Notes: a model not told the origin generated them from the letters alone. Shown: positions 1-8,306, counted from the first letter of the stretch. The stretch is 64,000 bases of DNA from Paenibacillus kribbensis (GCF_002240415.1 NZ_CP020028.1:4365501-4429500); one strand, 5' to 3'. Numbers and translations: made by a program.

Positions 1-462
1 ATCCGCGCCTTTCTGCAAGCCTGCCAGATTCACAACGCCTTGGTCTGCTAGCGCAAGCGCCATTTTGTAAAAAGCACGTGTGCGAAGCTTCGTATACGTA
101 TCCTTGCTGACCGGCGGGTCCAGTACATAATTGTATACCTTGTAATCAAACACATCGTCATCCTTTAAATAACGCTCACGGATGAGCAGCTGTTCGCGTT
201 CATTCAAGCGACTGACTACAGCATCTACCATTTCGCAATAGGCCAGGCGGGCGGCAGGAGCATCTACATTATATACGGCTGTCCGGGCTGTCGGATCGCT
301 GGTCACATTCGTTGGACCGTTCGGTCGATCCGTATAGCCAGCCGTGATAAAGCTTTCCCGGTCCATAAAAGTTATCGTTTTATAGATCCGGTACTTCTCA
401 AATACGCCCTCCAATGCAGTCTGCGTTTTGCGACGATCCAATTCGGGTAGGTTATTTTTCAT
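1..462 (-). CDS. ArpU-family phage-type transcriptional regulator (partial, 3' end outside window)
   Basis: The reverse strand reads open from an ATG at 462 to the window edge, 154 codons without a stop, beginning MKNNLPELDRRKTQTALEGV. An AAGGAG lies about 12 bases upstream. The middle (NEREQLLIRERYLKDDDVFDY, abbreviated here to its core REQLLIRERYL) and the helical, sigma-like character match ArpU-type late-gene regulators of phages and their chromosomal relatives. It is divergent from the XRE and ImmA/IrrE-like genes at 741-1651, a combination typical of prophage remnants. No structural phage gene is visible in the window, so this may be a domesticated regulator or the edge of a prophage lying to the left. 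The family call is from recognition only and the C-terminus is not seen. Confidence 0.7.
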   Translation of the reverse strand, partial: MKNNLPELDRRKTQTALEGVFEKYRIYKTITFMDRESFITAGYTDRPNGPTNVTSDPTARTAVYNVDAPAARLAYCEMVDAVVSRLNEREQLLIRERYLKDDDVFDYKVYNYVLDPPVSKDTYTKLRTRAFYKMALALADQGVVNLAGLQKGAD

Positions 463-740
463 GTACAGCAGCACTCCTTATCTTATGCCTTTTGACAATG
501 ATGTAATTTTTAGCGATCACAACTTCTTTGTTTATATTTTGTTCGTACTTTGTTCGCATCTTGAGTATAACATAGCATTATTTAGAATTTCTATCCATCG
601 TCAAAAAAAGCGGTATGCTCCCAAAAACAGGATGCTCGCTTTATTTTTCTATACCTTTTGGCATATTACGTGCTTTTGCTAATTACCTAATGGTATAATG
701 GAACCAATCTATGATTCTATTGCAGAAGGGAGCCTCCTTT
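463..740. promoter_or_regulatory. Divergent intergenic region with an extended -10 promoter
   Basis: An extended -10 (TG at 691-692, TATAAT at 694-699) faces right and would start transcription near 706. That leaves room for the Shine-Dalgarno AGAAGGGAG before the GTG at 741 and argues against the upstream ATG at 711 as the start. At about 536-556 the octamer TTTGTTCG occurs twice in tandem, a possible regulator half-site. The weak ORF at 428-682 mostly lies over the arpU start and is not considered a gene. Confidence 0.5.
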
Positions 741-1214
741 GTGGAACAGCCAGCATTCGGAACCTACTTAAAGCAGCAGCGTGAACAAAAGCAATGGAGC
801 ATTAACCAATTGGCAGATGCCGCAGGCATTAGTAATTCACAAATTTCCCGCATTGAAAACGGGCTGCGCGGAGTCCCCAAGCCCTCTACTCTCCGCAAAA
901 TAGCGGACGCACTCGGCGTATCCTATACCGAAATGATGAAAGTCGCCGGTTATTGGGAGAACGACGATTCAATAGAGCAGCATTCACACGAACCTTATCG
1001 TTCTACTGTGCCGGATTGGGCAACCTCCAAGGACCGCCGGGATTTCAAAAAAATGCTGGAGGAAGACGACGAATTAATGTTCGACGGCATTCCGCTGAAT
1101 GAGACTGACCGTCAACGGATCAAGGATGTGTTAACAGGTCTGTTCTGGGAAGCCAAGCAAATGAACAAGCACAAGAAGTCCCAAGAGCCCCGGGCGGGCA
1201 AAGATCAAGGATAG
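741..1214 (+). CDS. XRE-family transcriptional regulator
   Basis: The protein has 157 residues with an N-terminal helix-turn-helix at about residues 8-62 (core LADAAGISNSQISRIENGLRG), followed by a charged C-terminal region with no recognised domain. The reading frame could open at ATG 711, but the GTG at 741 is preferred because AGAAGGGAG lies 8 bases upstream and the predicted transcript begins near 706. The ImmA/IrrE-like metallopeptidase starts 11 bases after its stop. In the ICEBs1 and Deinococcus paradigms such a pair is a repressor and the protease that cleaves it. Here the repressor target could be the divergent promoter between it and the ArpU-like gene. The HTH family is clear; the role is inferred from context. 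Confidence 0.85.
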   Translation: MEQPAFGTYLKQQREQKQWSINQLADAAGISNSQISRIENGLRGVPKPSTLRKIADALGVSYTEMMKVAGYWENDDSIEQHSHEPYRSTVPDWATSKDRRDFKKMLEEDDELMFDGIPLNETDRQRIKDVLTGLFWEAKQMNKHKKSQEPRAGKDQG

Positions 1215-1225
1215 CAGGTGATCGT

Positions 1226-1651
1226 ATGAAAGAACTCATTCACAAACTCGTCCGAAAATACCGTACCAACTGCCCCTTTGATATTGCAAAAGCGCTCGGT
1301 ATCCATATCCGTTATTGCGATCTGGGTTCCACAACCAAAGGGCTGTATTACCACAAGCTGCGCAGAAAATTTATTGTCATCCACGATGGCCTTACACCGG
1401 AATGGAGACGGTTTGTTTGTGCGCACGAATTGGGGCATGACCGACTGCATAAAGGCATCAGCCGCTTTTTTATAGAGGAGCATTCCTACTTTTCTCCAGG
1501 AAAATTTGAACAGCAGGCCAATCGTTTTGCCGTGCTTTTGCTGAGTGAGGGAAAACCTCCACTGGCTGACGAAACGCTGGAGCACTATTTGCCCCGGATT
1601 GGGCTGCCCAAAGAGACTGCTCTTTTTTTTGATCACAAGACAGAACATTAG
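1226..1651 (+). CDS. ImmA/IrrE-family metallopeptidase
   Basis: The protein has 141 residues and the HEXXH zinc-protease motif in CAHELGHDRLH at about residues 67-77, the hallmark of the ImmA/IrrE (DUF955) family. The glutamate third ligand probably lies in the downstream segment FEQQANRFAVLLL, the usual ExxAN-type helix. It is translated from an ATG preceded by AGCAGGTG and is almost certainly cotranscribed with the XRE regulator 11 bases upstream. The expected job is to inactivate the partner repressor by cleavage in response to a signal such as DNA damage. Substrate and signal are not visible. Confidence 0.85.
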   Translation: MKELIHKLVRKYRTNCPFDIAKALGIHIRYCDLGSTTKGLYYHKLRRKFIVIHDGLTPEWRRFVCAHELGHDRLHKGISRFFIEEHSYFSPGKFEQQANRFAVLLLSEGKPPLADETLEHYLPRIGLPKETALFFDHKTEH

Positions 1652-1743
1652 TTCCTATTTCGATGGCTTAGATTTTTGCATTATTTGATTCTCGATCCTC
1701 AAATCTAGTTACTGTTTATTGCTTCCTCCTCAATATAGGTGAT

Positions 1744-1796
1744 TTGACGACGGCTTTAACAACCGATATATCAAAAAATCTTAGTACTTTGATATA
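1744..1796 (+). promoter_or_regulatory. Promoter with flanking 9-bp inverted repeat upstream of the 5'-nucleotidase
   Basis: TTGACG at 1744-1749 is spaced 17 bases from TATATC at 1767-1772. The -10 lies inside the left arm of a perfect inverted repeat, TATATCAAA (1767-1775) and TTTGATATA (1788-1796), separated by 12 bases. The right arm runs into a second TATAAA-like -10. This looks like an operator overlapping the promoter. The regulator is unknown, and no regular TTAACA-type Pho box was found. Confidence 0.4.
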
Positions 1797-1887
1797 AAAT
1801 AGAAGTTATTTTTACAATCATCTGATAAAATGTGGACGTAAGCGGTTGCTCTAATTCATTCATTTTATGGGAGGTTGAAGGAACAAC

Positions 1888-3795
1888 ATGAATTCATGGA
1901 AAAAAATCTCGTCACTCTTGACGACCGCCGCGCTTCTGTTCGGATGTCTTGGTACAGCAGCAGCGGACCCGGCAGCCAATGCAGGAACAGCGAATGCGGC
2001 TACTGCTCCAACCAGCGGCAAGCACATCACCATCCTACATACGAATGATACCCATGCCCACGTGGTCGCAAACGACAAGGAAATGGGCTTCGCCAAGCTG
2101 GCGGGCATCATCGACCAGTATCGCGCTTCCAATCCCAATACATTGCTGCTGGATGACGGGGATACCATTCATGGAACGACCTTCGCTACGTTGGTCAATG
2201 GTGAGAGTATCGTGAAAGTGATCAACAAGCTGCGCTATGATGCAATGGTTCCGGGCAATCATGAGTTTAATTATGGCTGGAAGCATCTGGTTGAGCTAAG
2301 CAAGGAGATTCAGTTCCCTGTGCTGAGCGCCAACATTAAGCAAACGGACGGAACGCGTTTGTTCAAACCGTATGTTATAAAGGAAGTAGATGGCGTTAAA
2401 ATCGGTATTATCGGTCTGACTACGCCTGAAACAGCCTATAAGACCAATCCCAAAAATGTAGAGGGGATTCAATTCACCGATCCTGCGGCTGAAGCCAAGG
2501 CAGCTGTAGACGAAATTCGCAGCAAAGTGGATGTCGTCGTGGTTCTTGGTCATTTGGGACAGGATGCTTCCAGCAAGGACACCAGCCTCAAGGTTGTTAA
2601 AGAAGTGCCCGGCATTGATATTTTCATCGATGGACACAGCCATACTGTACTCGAAAAAGGGCTGGTCGGTGACAACGGTACGTTGATCGCCAGCGCAGGT
2701 GAATACACCAAGTATCTGGGTGTTGTGGATCTATGGGTCGATGGCGGTAAGGTTATCCAAAAGCAAGCCAAGCTGATTGACTCGGCTCAGGCTGCCGACG
2801 TTCAGCCCAACGCTGAAATTGCTACATTGATCGCTTCCATTCAGAAGGATCAGGAACCTATTCTTAAACAGGTTGTAACACAAACGAGCGTGGATCTGGA
2901 AGGAGCACGCGAAAAGGTACGTGCGGGTGAAACCAATCTTGGCGACCTGCTCACCGATGCCATGCGTGACGTTTCGGGTGCAGACGTGGCTTTAACCAAC
3001 GGCGGCGGCATCCGGGCTTCCATCAAGGCAGGAACAGTAACCAAGGGAGATATCATCACCGTGCTGCCTTTCGGAAACCAGATTGTTACCCTGAAAGTGA
3101 AAGGCTCTGACATTCAGGCAGCGCTTGAAAACGGCATAGCCGCCTATCCGGAGCCAAGCGGAGGTTTCCCGCAAGTATCAGGCATCACGTTTAAAATAGA
3201 CACATCCGCAGCCAAAGGAAGCCGCGTTCATTCCATTCTCATCGGCGGCAAGGCGCTTGATCCTGAGGCGACGTACACATTGGCCACCAATGACTTTACT
3301 GCTGTAGGCGGTGACCAATATACGATGTTTGCTAAATATCCGCAGGCAGGTATGTTCGGATCGCTGGACGAGGCGTTAATCCGCTATATGCAAAAGATTG
3401 GCTCCGCCAGCCTGCAAGCACAAGCAGACGGCCGCATCCAAGAGGCTAAGGCAGACGGGAATGCCTCCGTCCCGGCCACACAGCCTGCACCAACTGCAAC
3501 ACCAGCACCTGTGCAGGAAAAACCACAAGCTGTCTCTACTCCGGCTGCCAAACCAGTACCAGCGAAACCAGCACCAGTGAAATCGGTGCCTGCAAAAACT
3601 CCAGCAGCCAAGCCGCAGCAAGCATCAGCTTCTGCCCAAGCTGCAAATAGCCATGTGTATGTTGTGAAATCCGGGGACACGTTATATGACATTTCCCGCA
3701 AACACGGTACCACCTGGCAACAGCTTCAAAAGCTGAACAAGTTGAAAAATCCTCACCGCATTTATCCGGGGCAAAAGTTGAACCTCCCGGCCTAA
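1888..3795 (+). CDS. Secreted 5'-nucleotidase / 2',3'-cyclic phosphodiesterase with C-terminal LysM domain
   Basis: The protein has 635 residues. After a signal peptide (about 1-27) comes a calcineurin-like metallophosphoesterase domain with ILHTNDTHAH, DDGDTIHG, PGNHEFNYG, VVVLGHLG and DGHSH as metal-binding motifs. The 5'-nucleotidase C-terminal domain follows (about 330-510, with TNGGGIR and LPFGNQ). A Pro/Ala/Lys-rich linker (about 540-590) leads to a LysM module at about 590-635 (YVVKSGDTLYDIS). The LysM should hold the enzyme on peptidoglycan, where it would release phosphate and nucleosides from extracellular nucleotides. UshA/YfkN-type enzymes usually lack LysM, so this architecture is less common. 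A strong GAAGGAAC Shine-Dalgarno precedes the ATG, and a terminator follows at 3823. Confidence 0.9.
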   Translation: MNSWKKISSLLTTAALLFGCLGTAAADPAANAGTANAATAPTSGKHITILHTNDTHAHVVANDKEMGFAKLAGIIDQYRASNPNTLLLDDGDTIHGTTFATLVNGESIVKVINKLRYDAMVPGNHEFNYGWKHLVELSKEIQFPVLSANIKQTDGTRLFKPYVIKEVDGVKIGIIGLTTPETAYKTNPKNVEGIQFTDPAAEAKAAVDEIRSKVDVVVVLGHLGQDASSKDTSLKVVKEVPGIDIFIDGHSHTVLEKGLVGDNGTLIASAGEYTKYLGVVDLWVDGGKVIQKQAKLIDSAQAADVQPNAEIATLIASIQKDQEPILKQVVTQTSVDLEGAREKVRAGETNLGDLLTDAMRDVSGADVALTNGGGIRASIKAGTVTKGDIITVLPFGNQIVTLKVKGSDIQAALENGIAAYPEPSGGFPQVSGITFKIDTSAAKGSRVHSILIGGKALDPEATYTLATNDFTAVGGDQYTMFAKYPQAGMFGSLDEALIRYMQKIGSASLQAQADGRIQEAKADGNASVPATQPAPTATPAPVQEKPQAVSTPAAKPVPAKPAPVKSVPAKTPAAKPQQASASAQAANSHVYVVKSGDTLYDISRKHGTTWQQLQKLNKLKNPHRIYPGQKLNLPA

Positions 3796-3822
3796 TTCAA
3801 TAGTTTGTCAGAAGATTTGAAG

Positions 3823-3866
3823 TATGCGATAGTCCAGGCTCATTTGGACATCGCATATTTTTTTTA
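3823..3866 (+). terminator. Rho-independent terminator
   Basis: TATGCGAT (3823-3830) pairs with ATCGCATA (3850-3857), extended inside by TCCA/TGGA, and is followed by eight T. It ends the 5'-nucleotidase transcript. Confidence 0.85.
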
Positions 3867-3992
3867 AAAGCGAACCTTTTAACCGCTGACAAGTTGTGGA
3901 CCGAGAGGTATGATGGAGAAGAGCCATTCGAGCAGAGAACATTCATCCCGGTATCTATCGGGACCAGCCAGGTGCGTGGAAGGAGTCCATAT

Positions 3993-4664
3993 ATGCAATA
4001 CATTATTTATGATCTTGAATTTACTGTTAGCCGCAACGCCAGATATTCCTCTGAAATCATTGATATCGGTGCTGTCAAGGTCGTGCAGGGAGACGATGGT
4101 CTATACGTTGCAGATACGTTTCACAGTTTTGTAAGACCCTCAAATCGACCTGTACTGTCTACGGATACCGTTCAGTTCACGGGCATTACTCAACGAGATA
4201 TTGATGCCGCCCCACTCTTTCCCGAAGCTGTGGAGCAATTTGTTGCCTGGCTCGGTACGGATTCACCCTATTATTTGTGTGCATGGGGACCGGATGACCG
4301 TCAAAAGCTGGTATCCCATTGTCGTACCCATCATGTAGATCTTGGATGGATTCATAATACGAATGATATACAGAAGCAAATCTCCCGTCTGTTTGGCTCC
4401 AGCGGCAAATATCGCCAGTTGAGTCTGTCTCAGGCGCTGGAATTGTGCCACATTGACTTTGACGGTCAGCAGCACCGCGCACTGGACGATGCCATAAACA
4501 CCGCTCAGGTTTTTATGCACCTTTTTGATCGCATTACATTAGTAGATAACGCTGCTGACGATGAGGAAAGCCGAGGCTCAAAGCTCGTATACTCCTCACC
4601 GGAGGAAGAACAGGAGCATTACAGTCCATTTGGCAATCTCGCCAACCTGTTTAAGGACCATTAA
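3993..4664 (+). CDS. DEDDh 3'-5' exonuclease, KapD/ERI-1-like
   Basis: The start is set at ATG 3993, with GGAAGGAG seven bases upstream; the frame is open further upstream but those codons cover the ribosome site. The 223-residue protein opens MQYIIYDLEFT, whose DLE is motif Exo I of DEDD nucleases. An Exo II-like segment (TVQFTGITQRDID) and an Exo III region rich in HRALDDAINTAQVF follow, the last matching the H-x4-D of DEDDh enzymes. The family trims RNA or DNA 3' ends; B. subtilis KapD is an inhibitor of the KinA pathway to sporulation, so a sporulation link is possible but not shown. The gene is monocistronic and converges with a WYL regulator. Confidence 0.75.
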   Translation: MQYIIYDLEFTVSRNARYSSEIIDIGAVKVVQGDDGLYVADTFHSFVRPSNRPVLSTDTVQFTGITQRDIDAAPLFPEAVEQFVAWLGTDSPYYLCAWGPDDRQKLVSHCRTHHVDLGWIHNTNDIQKQISRLFGSSGKYRQLSLSQALELCHIDFDGQQHRALDDAINTAQVFMHLFDRITLVDNAADDEESRGSKLVYSSPEEEQEHYSPFGNLANLFKDH

Positions 4665-4673
4665 GCGGATAGC

Positions 4674-4699
4674 TCCCCGGCCCGTTCCGGGGGATCTCC
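4674..4699. terminator. Bidirectional hairpin between convergent genes
   Basis: TCCCCGG/CCGGGGGA forms a tight hairpin (about 4674-4693) and GGGGGA-TC-TCCCCC a second overlapping one. The T-tracts are poor, so termination is plausible rather than certain. Confidence 0.45.
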
Positions 4700-4710
4700 C
4701 CCTGTTATTC

Positions 4711-5688
4711 TTAATTTCCTGCCTTTTTATCGAAATAAAATGTTCCCCAGGTCCGCAGCATTTCCTGCATTCGCTTGCGGTACCGCAAAGGCTCCAGAAT
4801 CTCGGCCTCTGCTCCATACGAGGTGAGCCAATCCAGAAATTCACGGTCATGATTGACCGTCACCTCAAACAACAAGCTGCCATCCGGCAAATCCTTGAGC
4901 AAAGGCTTGATGAACAATTCCTCTTCCTTGACCCGATATACAGATTCGGCAGAAAATCGCACCACAAAGCGAATGTTTTGATTTCCTTTGGTAACCGACC
5001 AGGTCCCTTTAAAAAACGTTTCCATTTCTGTTGTATTTTTTTGAAACGTATACGGCAAAATTCTCATATTCCGAAAGCGGCTGATCCGAAAGGTTCTCAT
5101 GGCGGATTGCTTGTGACAAAAACCAAGCATATAAAACCGCCGATCCTGCGGCACCAAACAATAAGGATCTACCTGAACTAATGACACATCTTCATTTTGA
5201 GGCGAGCTGTATTCCGCTTCAATGGTCTGCTGCGTAAGACTTGCCAAAACAATCAGCCTGAGCAGATAGGGCTGGTTTTCCCGATCAAGTGTCGAGCCGA
5301 GCCGGACGATATTTTTCATTTCCTGCGCGAAGCTCGTCTGGTCTATCTTTTTTTTCTGACTAGAGGCCATCACCTTCTCATAAGCACTTTCAAAAGCCGG
5401 CGGCAAAAGAGGCTTCACCGTTTCCATAATATCTCCCAGCTTGGCAAAAGCGTCTGCCTCTTCTTCCGTCCAATTCAGAGGATACAAAGCAAAATTGCTT
5501 ATAAAAATGTACCCTTTGCCATGCCCCATATTCGTAATTGGAATATGCATAGCACTCAGCGCTTCCATATCTCGGTAGATGGTACGTTCTGATGTTTCAC
5601 AACGTTCCGCAAGCTCTCTTGCCAATATCCCCGGATTGGCCTGAACAATAGTAATAATCCGCATTAAACGTATTAAACGATCAGTCAA
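4711..5688 (-). CDS. YafY/DeoR-type transcriptional regulator with WYL domain
   Basis: The protein has 325 residues. An N-terminal winged HTH (about 5-60, with ELAERCETSERTIYRDMEAL) is followed by a WYL-like ligand domain (about 140-230, containing VDPYCLVPQDRRFYMLGFC) and a WCX C-terminal extension. This is the standard layout of YobV/YafY regulators, which bind nucleic acid or other ligands through the WYL fold. No neighbour shares its strand closely enough to name a target; the next gene upstream on the same strand (5761-6528) ends in a separate unit. Function is unknown beyond DNA binding. Confidence 0.85.
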   Translation of the reverse strand: MTDRLIRLMRIITIVQANPGILARELAERCETSERTIYRDMEALSAMHIPITNMGHGKGYIFISNFALYPLNWTEEEADAFAKLGDIMETVKPLLPPAFESAYEKVMASSQKKKIDQTSFAQEMKNIVRLGSTLDRENQPYLLRLIVLASLTQQTIEAEYSSPQNEDVSLVQVDPYCLVPQDRRFYMLGFCHKQSAMRTFRISRFRNMRILPYTFQKNTTEMETFFKGTWSVTKGNQNIRFVVRFSAESVYRVKEEELFIKPLLKDLPDGSLLFEVTVNHDREFLDWLTSYGAEAEILEPLRYRKRMQEMLRTWGTFYFDKKAGN

Positions 5689-5760
5689 GGAAGTCTCTCC
5701 TTTACAAAAAGATAGTAAATTAGACTCACTACGTTACACAAACAAACTAGCATAACTTAC

Positions 5761-6528
5761 CTATTCCAAAGTATTAGTTTCGTTAAACGAAACATTTTCT
5801 GCCGATATAGATTGATCAAATAAGTCTTTAGCACTATAGGAAGCAAATGATACAAAAGTCTCATCCCATTTATTACGTATGGCTAGAAGTAATTCAGCTT
5901 CCTTCATGTAATCCATATCATCGGTTCTTGATGCACGTATTAGTAATTCGTCTGCTTGTCTGTTAAGAATAAACGCACCTCGCTCATGCTCACCTTTCTC
6001 GTACATACGCAATGCCTTTTTTACAGTCATAGACGTCTCATTCAGCTTTATGTATTTTTCCACCATCGGATGGGGTGGAACGCTCAGCAGACCCAGATGA
6101 TGCGTGTAATTGATGTATATCTGGTCCGTCCGGATCAGCGTTCGCTTTTCCTGAGATGGCTTGCGCCAGCTCCACTCCATCATTCCAATGGTATGTCTTC
6201 CAGATGAGTGAGCTGGTATAGAGAACGTCAAAACAGCCTGTCTATATTTCCCCCGCCGCACATCTCCGCAGTGAATCAACATGCATTCTCCGTCTTCTGA
6301 GCGTTTGAAACCGAGTCTCACTCCTTCGACTTTTAGTAGACTTACCCCGTTTTCCGGAATGAACCGGAGTTGGAGGTCACATCCCACTGTTTTCGGTACT
6401 AGGTTCCCTTTTCTTTTACGGATAGCTCCATAGCCCCATTCTATCAGCAGATTTACTTGTTCGGCCCCACTCGCAGATATAGACTCTTTGTCCCATGTGT
6501 ATGCTACATTAACCATTGTCTTTACCAC
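5761..6528 (-). CDS. VWA-protein-like protein lacking the central VWA domain
   Basis: The protein has 255 residues from a GTG at 6528, with AGGGGGA upstream; an in-frame ATG four codons later is an alternative. The first 30 residues (WDKESISASGAEQVNLLIEW) resemble the N-terminal extension of bacterial VWA proteins. The rest (LQLRFIPENGVSLLKVEG, then a beta-rich part and a helical tail) resembles the region that normally follows the VWA domain. The MIDAS-bearing VWA domain (DxSxS) itself is missing between them. It could be a deletion product that is still translated or a genuine short paralogue. No signal peptide is seen. The similarity is judged by eye and needs a profile search. Confidence 0.5.
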   Translation of the reverse strand: MVKTMVNVAYTWDKESISASGAEQVNLLIEWGYGAIRKRKGNLVPKTVGCDLQLRFIPENGVSLLKVEGVRLGFKRSEDGECMLIHCGDVRRGKYRQAVLTFSIPAHSSGRHTIGMMEWSWRKPSQEKRTLIRTDQIYINYTHHLGLLSVPPHPMVEKYIKLNETSMTVKKALRMYEKGEHERGAFILNRQADELLIRASRTDDMDYMKEAELLLAIRNKWDETFVSFASYSAKDLFDQSISAENVSFNETNTLE

Positions 6529-6696
6529 TGGTAATTTCCCCCTAAAAGAACATGTAACTCTAAATTAACAGTGTTATCTGACACTATATTGTCAGGGAAC
6601 GTACGTTTGCTTGTGAAAATTATACATGGTAATCTTTATGAAAGGGGACCTGCTTCGAAAAATAACAATTTAACCCATTCAAATTGCATAAAAACG

Positions 6697-6723
6697 CAAA
6701 AATAGCCCGACTTATGCCGGACT
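6697..6723 (-). terminator. Terminator of the small stalk-like gene
   Basis: On the minus strand AGTCCG and CGGGCT pair (6704-6723, with one G-U) and ATTTTTG follows. It lies 30 bases past the stop of the 51-residue gene. Confidence 0.55.
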
Positions 6724-6752
6724 ACATTATAGGCTGGTTCCATATTACAAAC

Positions 6753-6908
6753 TTACGAAGTTGGAGTTTCTGTTAATGAAACGTTCGTTTTTGTGCAAAT
6801 GTTGGATATAGGTGCAAAAGTAGTGCTATCCACTATGAGTTCTTTCGATAATGGTTTTCCATTGACCGTGATTTTTAAAATTTTATAATCTTGCTCTCTC
6901 TTGTTCAT
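6753..6908 (-). CDS. Small protein, degenerate stalk (copper amine oxidase N-domain)-like
   Basis: A 51-codon frame starts at ATG 6908 (or two codons earlier at 6914) behind AGAAGGAG and ends at TAA 6753, followed by a terminator. It begins MNKREQDYKILKITVNGKPL. The stretch ITVNGKPLSKELIVDSTTFAP echoes the VNGxxV...VDGTTYVPL repeat of secreted stalk domains but has lost the conserved leucine/arginine pair. There is no signal peptide, so it would be cytoplasmic. A good ribosome site and terminator argue it is expressed. The function is unknown. Confidence 0.55.
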   Translation of the reverse strand: MNKREQDYKILKITVNGKPLSKELIVDSTTFAPISNICTKTNVSLTETPTS

Positions 6909-7120
6909 TTTCATTTCTCCTTCTATGTCTTTCTTCCTATATTTTCAGTTCAGATATTCGTTTTTAAGCGCAGATCAGTTATTGAAGGTTTCGGATACAC
7001 TCGGCGGGAAAAATGCTGGAATGCGGATGCTTCCTTGATATACCCGTTTTGAGGTACACTTAAACTTATATATCGACTTTTTTCGAGAACATTTGATGTA
7101 TTCAGAAGGGGGAACATCTC

Positions 7121-7561
7121 TTGGTACGACAAACTTGTCGCATTGCTTTCTACCGCCGTGTTGTCTACGCTGTTATAGCACTTCTGTTTATTTTTGGGGC
7201 AACTCGTGTGCCCGGGACATATGCTGCCTATTGGGACGATGTTTATCAAGGCTTTGAGCAATTTTCCCGGCTGCCCGGCGATGTATATCAGCTCAAGGAA
7301 GGCTACCGACAGACTCAGGAAGAACTGCAAAAGGCCCGCAGCAGTATAGAAGCCTATCAAGAGCAAAACGCCCAACTGCTGGAGCAAAATCGCAAGCTGA
7401 CCGACACGGTTGCTGAGCTGAAAAATCTTCAAACCCAGCGCGATCAAGCATCACACCGAAACAAGGTGCTTTTGATCACGGCTGTAATCCTGCTGGCTGG
7501 TTATTTTATAGGTATCCGCCTGCTGCGTTACGGGATGCGTCGACGTTCGGGAAGATACTAG
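7121..7561 (+). CDS. Membrane protein with periplasm-facing coiled coil
   Basis: The start is a TTG at 7121, with AGAAGGGGG eight bases upstream. The 146-residue protein has a first membrane segment at about 13-33, an extracellular region with a long coiled coil at about 50-112 (LKEGYRQTQEELQKARSS and beyond, rich in Q/E/L heptads), a second membrane segment at about 118-135, and an Arg-rich tail (RYGMRRRSGRY). No enzyme motif is seen. It precedes the AIM24-family gene by 32 bases on the same strand and the two probably form an operon. The family is not recognised. Confidence 0.7.
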   Translation: MVRQTCRIAFYRRVVYAVIALLFIFGATRVPGTYAAYWDDVYQGFEQFSRLPGDVYQLKEGYRQTQEELQKARSSIEAYQEQNAQLLEQNRKLTDTVAELKNLQTQRDQASHRNKVLLITAVILLAGYFIGIRLLRYGMRRRSGRY

Positions 7562-7593
7562 ATGCTAACTGCCTGAAAGGAAGAAACGTCTGA

Positions 7594-8298
7594 ATGGACA
7601 TACAAGCAGGACAATACCATGATGAAAGTGTCGGCTCGGTTGTAACGCTCAATCTAGCGGAAGGGGAAAAGCTGCATGTTCTGCATCCGCAGCAAATTAT
7701 CGCTTACCGTGGTCCCAGCTCAGGTCGCAGTGACAAGCTGATGAATATCAAAGGCATGTACCGCAAGCACAAGCTGATTCAGGCCGATTTTACAGGGGCT
7801 TGTCGTCTGATTGCCGCACTTCCACCCGGCTTTAGCCTCAAAATGATTGAGCTTGAAGGAGGCGATGAACTGCTATACGATTTTCGCAACCTGTTCTGGT
7901 ACAGCTCTGGAATCCATATGCGTACCAAGCTGCTGAGCATGAAGAACATGCTGTTCAGCCGCGATGTTATTAAAATGAAATTTGACGGGGTGGGTCAAAT
8001 TGGTCTTTTGACTCAGGGTTTGGTATGCCAGGAGCAGCTTCACCCGACAGAGCCGATATACGTCGATGCAAGCAGCGTCATCGCCTATCCCGAAAACGCC
8101 AAGCTGGAACTGACCGTGTACGGCAACAATCTGGCCAGCCAGCATATGAACTATCATTTTAAAATGACTGGACAGGGTACCGTGCTTTTTCACGCCGGGG
8201 AGCATCATCGACGTCTCCAGCAGGATATGAACGACGATGGCGTGATCAAACGATTTTTAAGGGAAGTTATTCCCTTTGGCGGAGTGTTTATCAAATAG
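7594..8298 (+). CDS. AIM24 family protein
   Basis: The 234-residue protein shows the double-psi beta-sheet pattern of the AIM24 (TIGR00266-like) family, including the Gly-rich GVGQIGLLTQGLVC and the closing PFGGVFIK. No signal peptide or membrane segment is present. The family is named after a mitochondrial biogenesis protein, but bacterial members have no assigned reaction. It follows the coiled-coil membrane protein by 32 bases, with the Shine-Dalgarno GAAAGGAAG, which suggests the pair acts together at the membrane. The function is unknown. Confidence 0.8.
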   Translation: MDIQAGQYHDESVGSVVTLNLAEGEKLHVLHPQQIIAYRGPSSGRSDKLMNIKGMYRKHKLIQADFTGACRLIAALPPGFSLKMIELEGGDELLYDFRNLFWYSSGIHMRTKLLSMKNMLFSRDVIKMKFDGVGQIGLLTQGLVCQEQLHPTEPIYVDASSVIAYPENAKLELTVYGNNLASQHMNYHFKMTGQGTVLFHAGEHHRRLQQDMNDDGVIKRFLREVIPFGGVFIK

Positions 8299-8306
8299 AC
8301 CTGTCA

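Noticed and set aside
428..682. 84-residue forward frame at the left end
   Set aside because: It starts inside the coding part of the ArpU-like gene and runs through its promoter; composition is not coding-like and no ribosome site precedes it.
3540..3640. Repetitive Pro/Ala/Lys-coding DNA
   Set aside because: It is the linker between the nucleotidase and LysM domains and not an independent repeat element.
4561..5181. Long forward frame opposite the WYL regulator
   Set aside because: It is antisense to a well-supported gene and has no recognisable domain.
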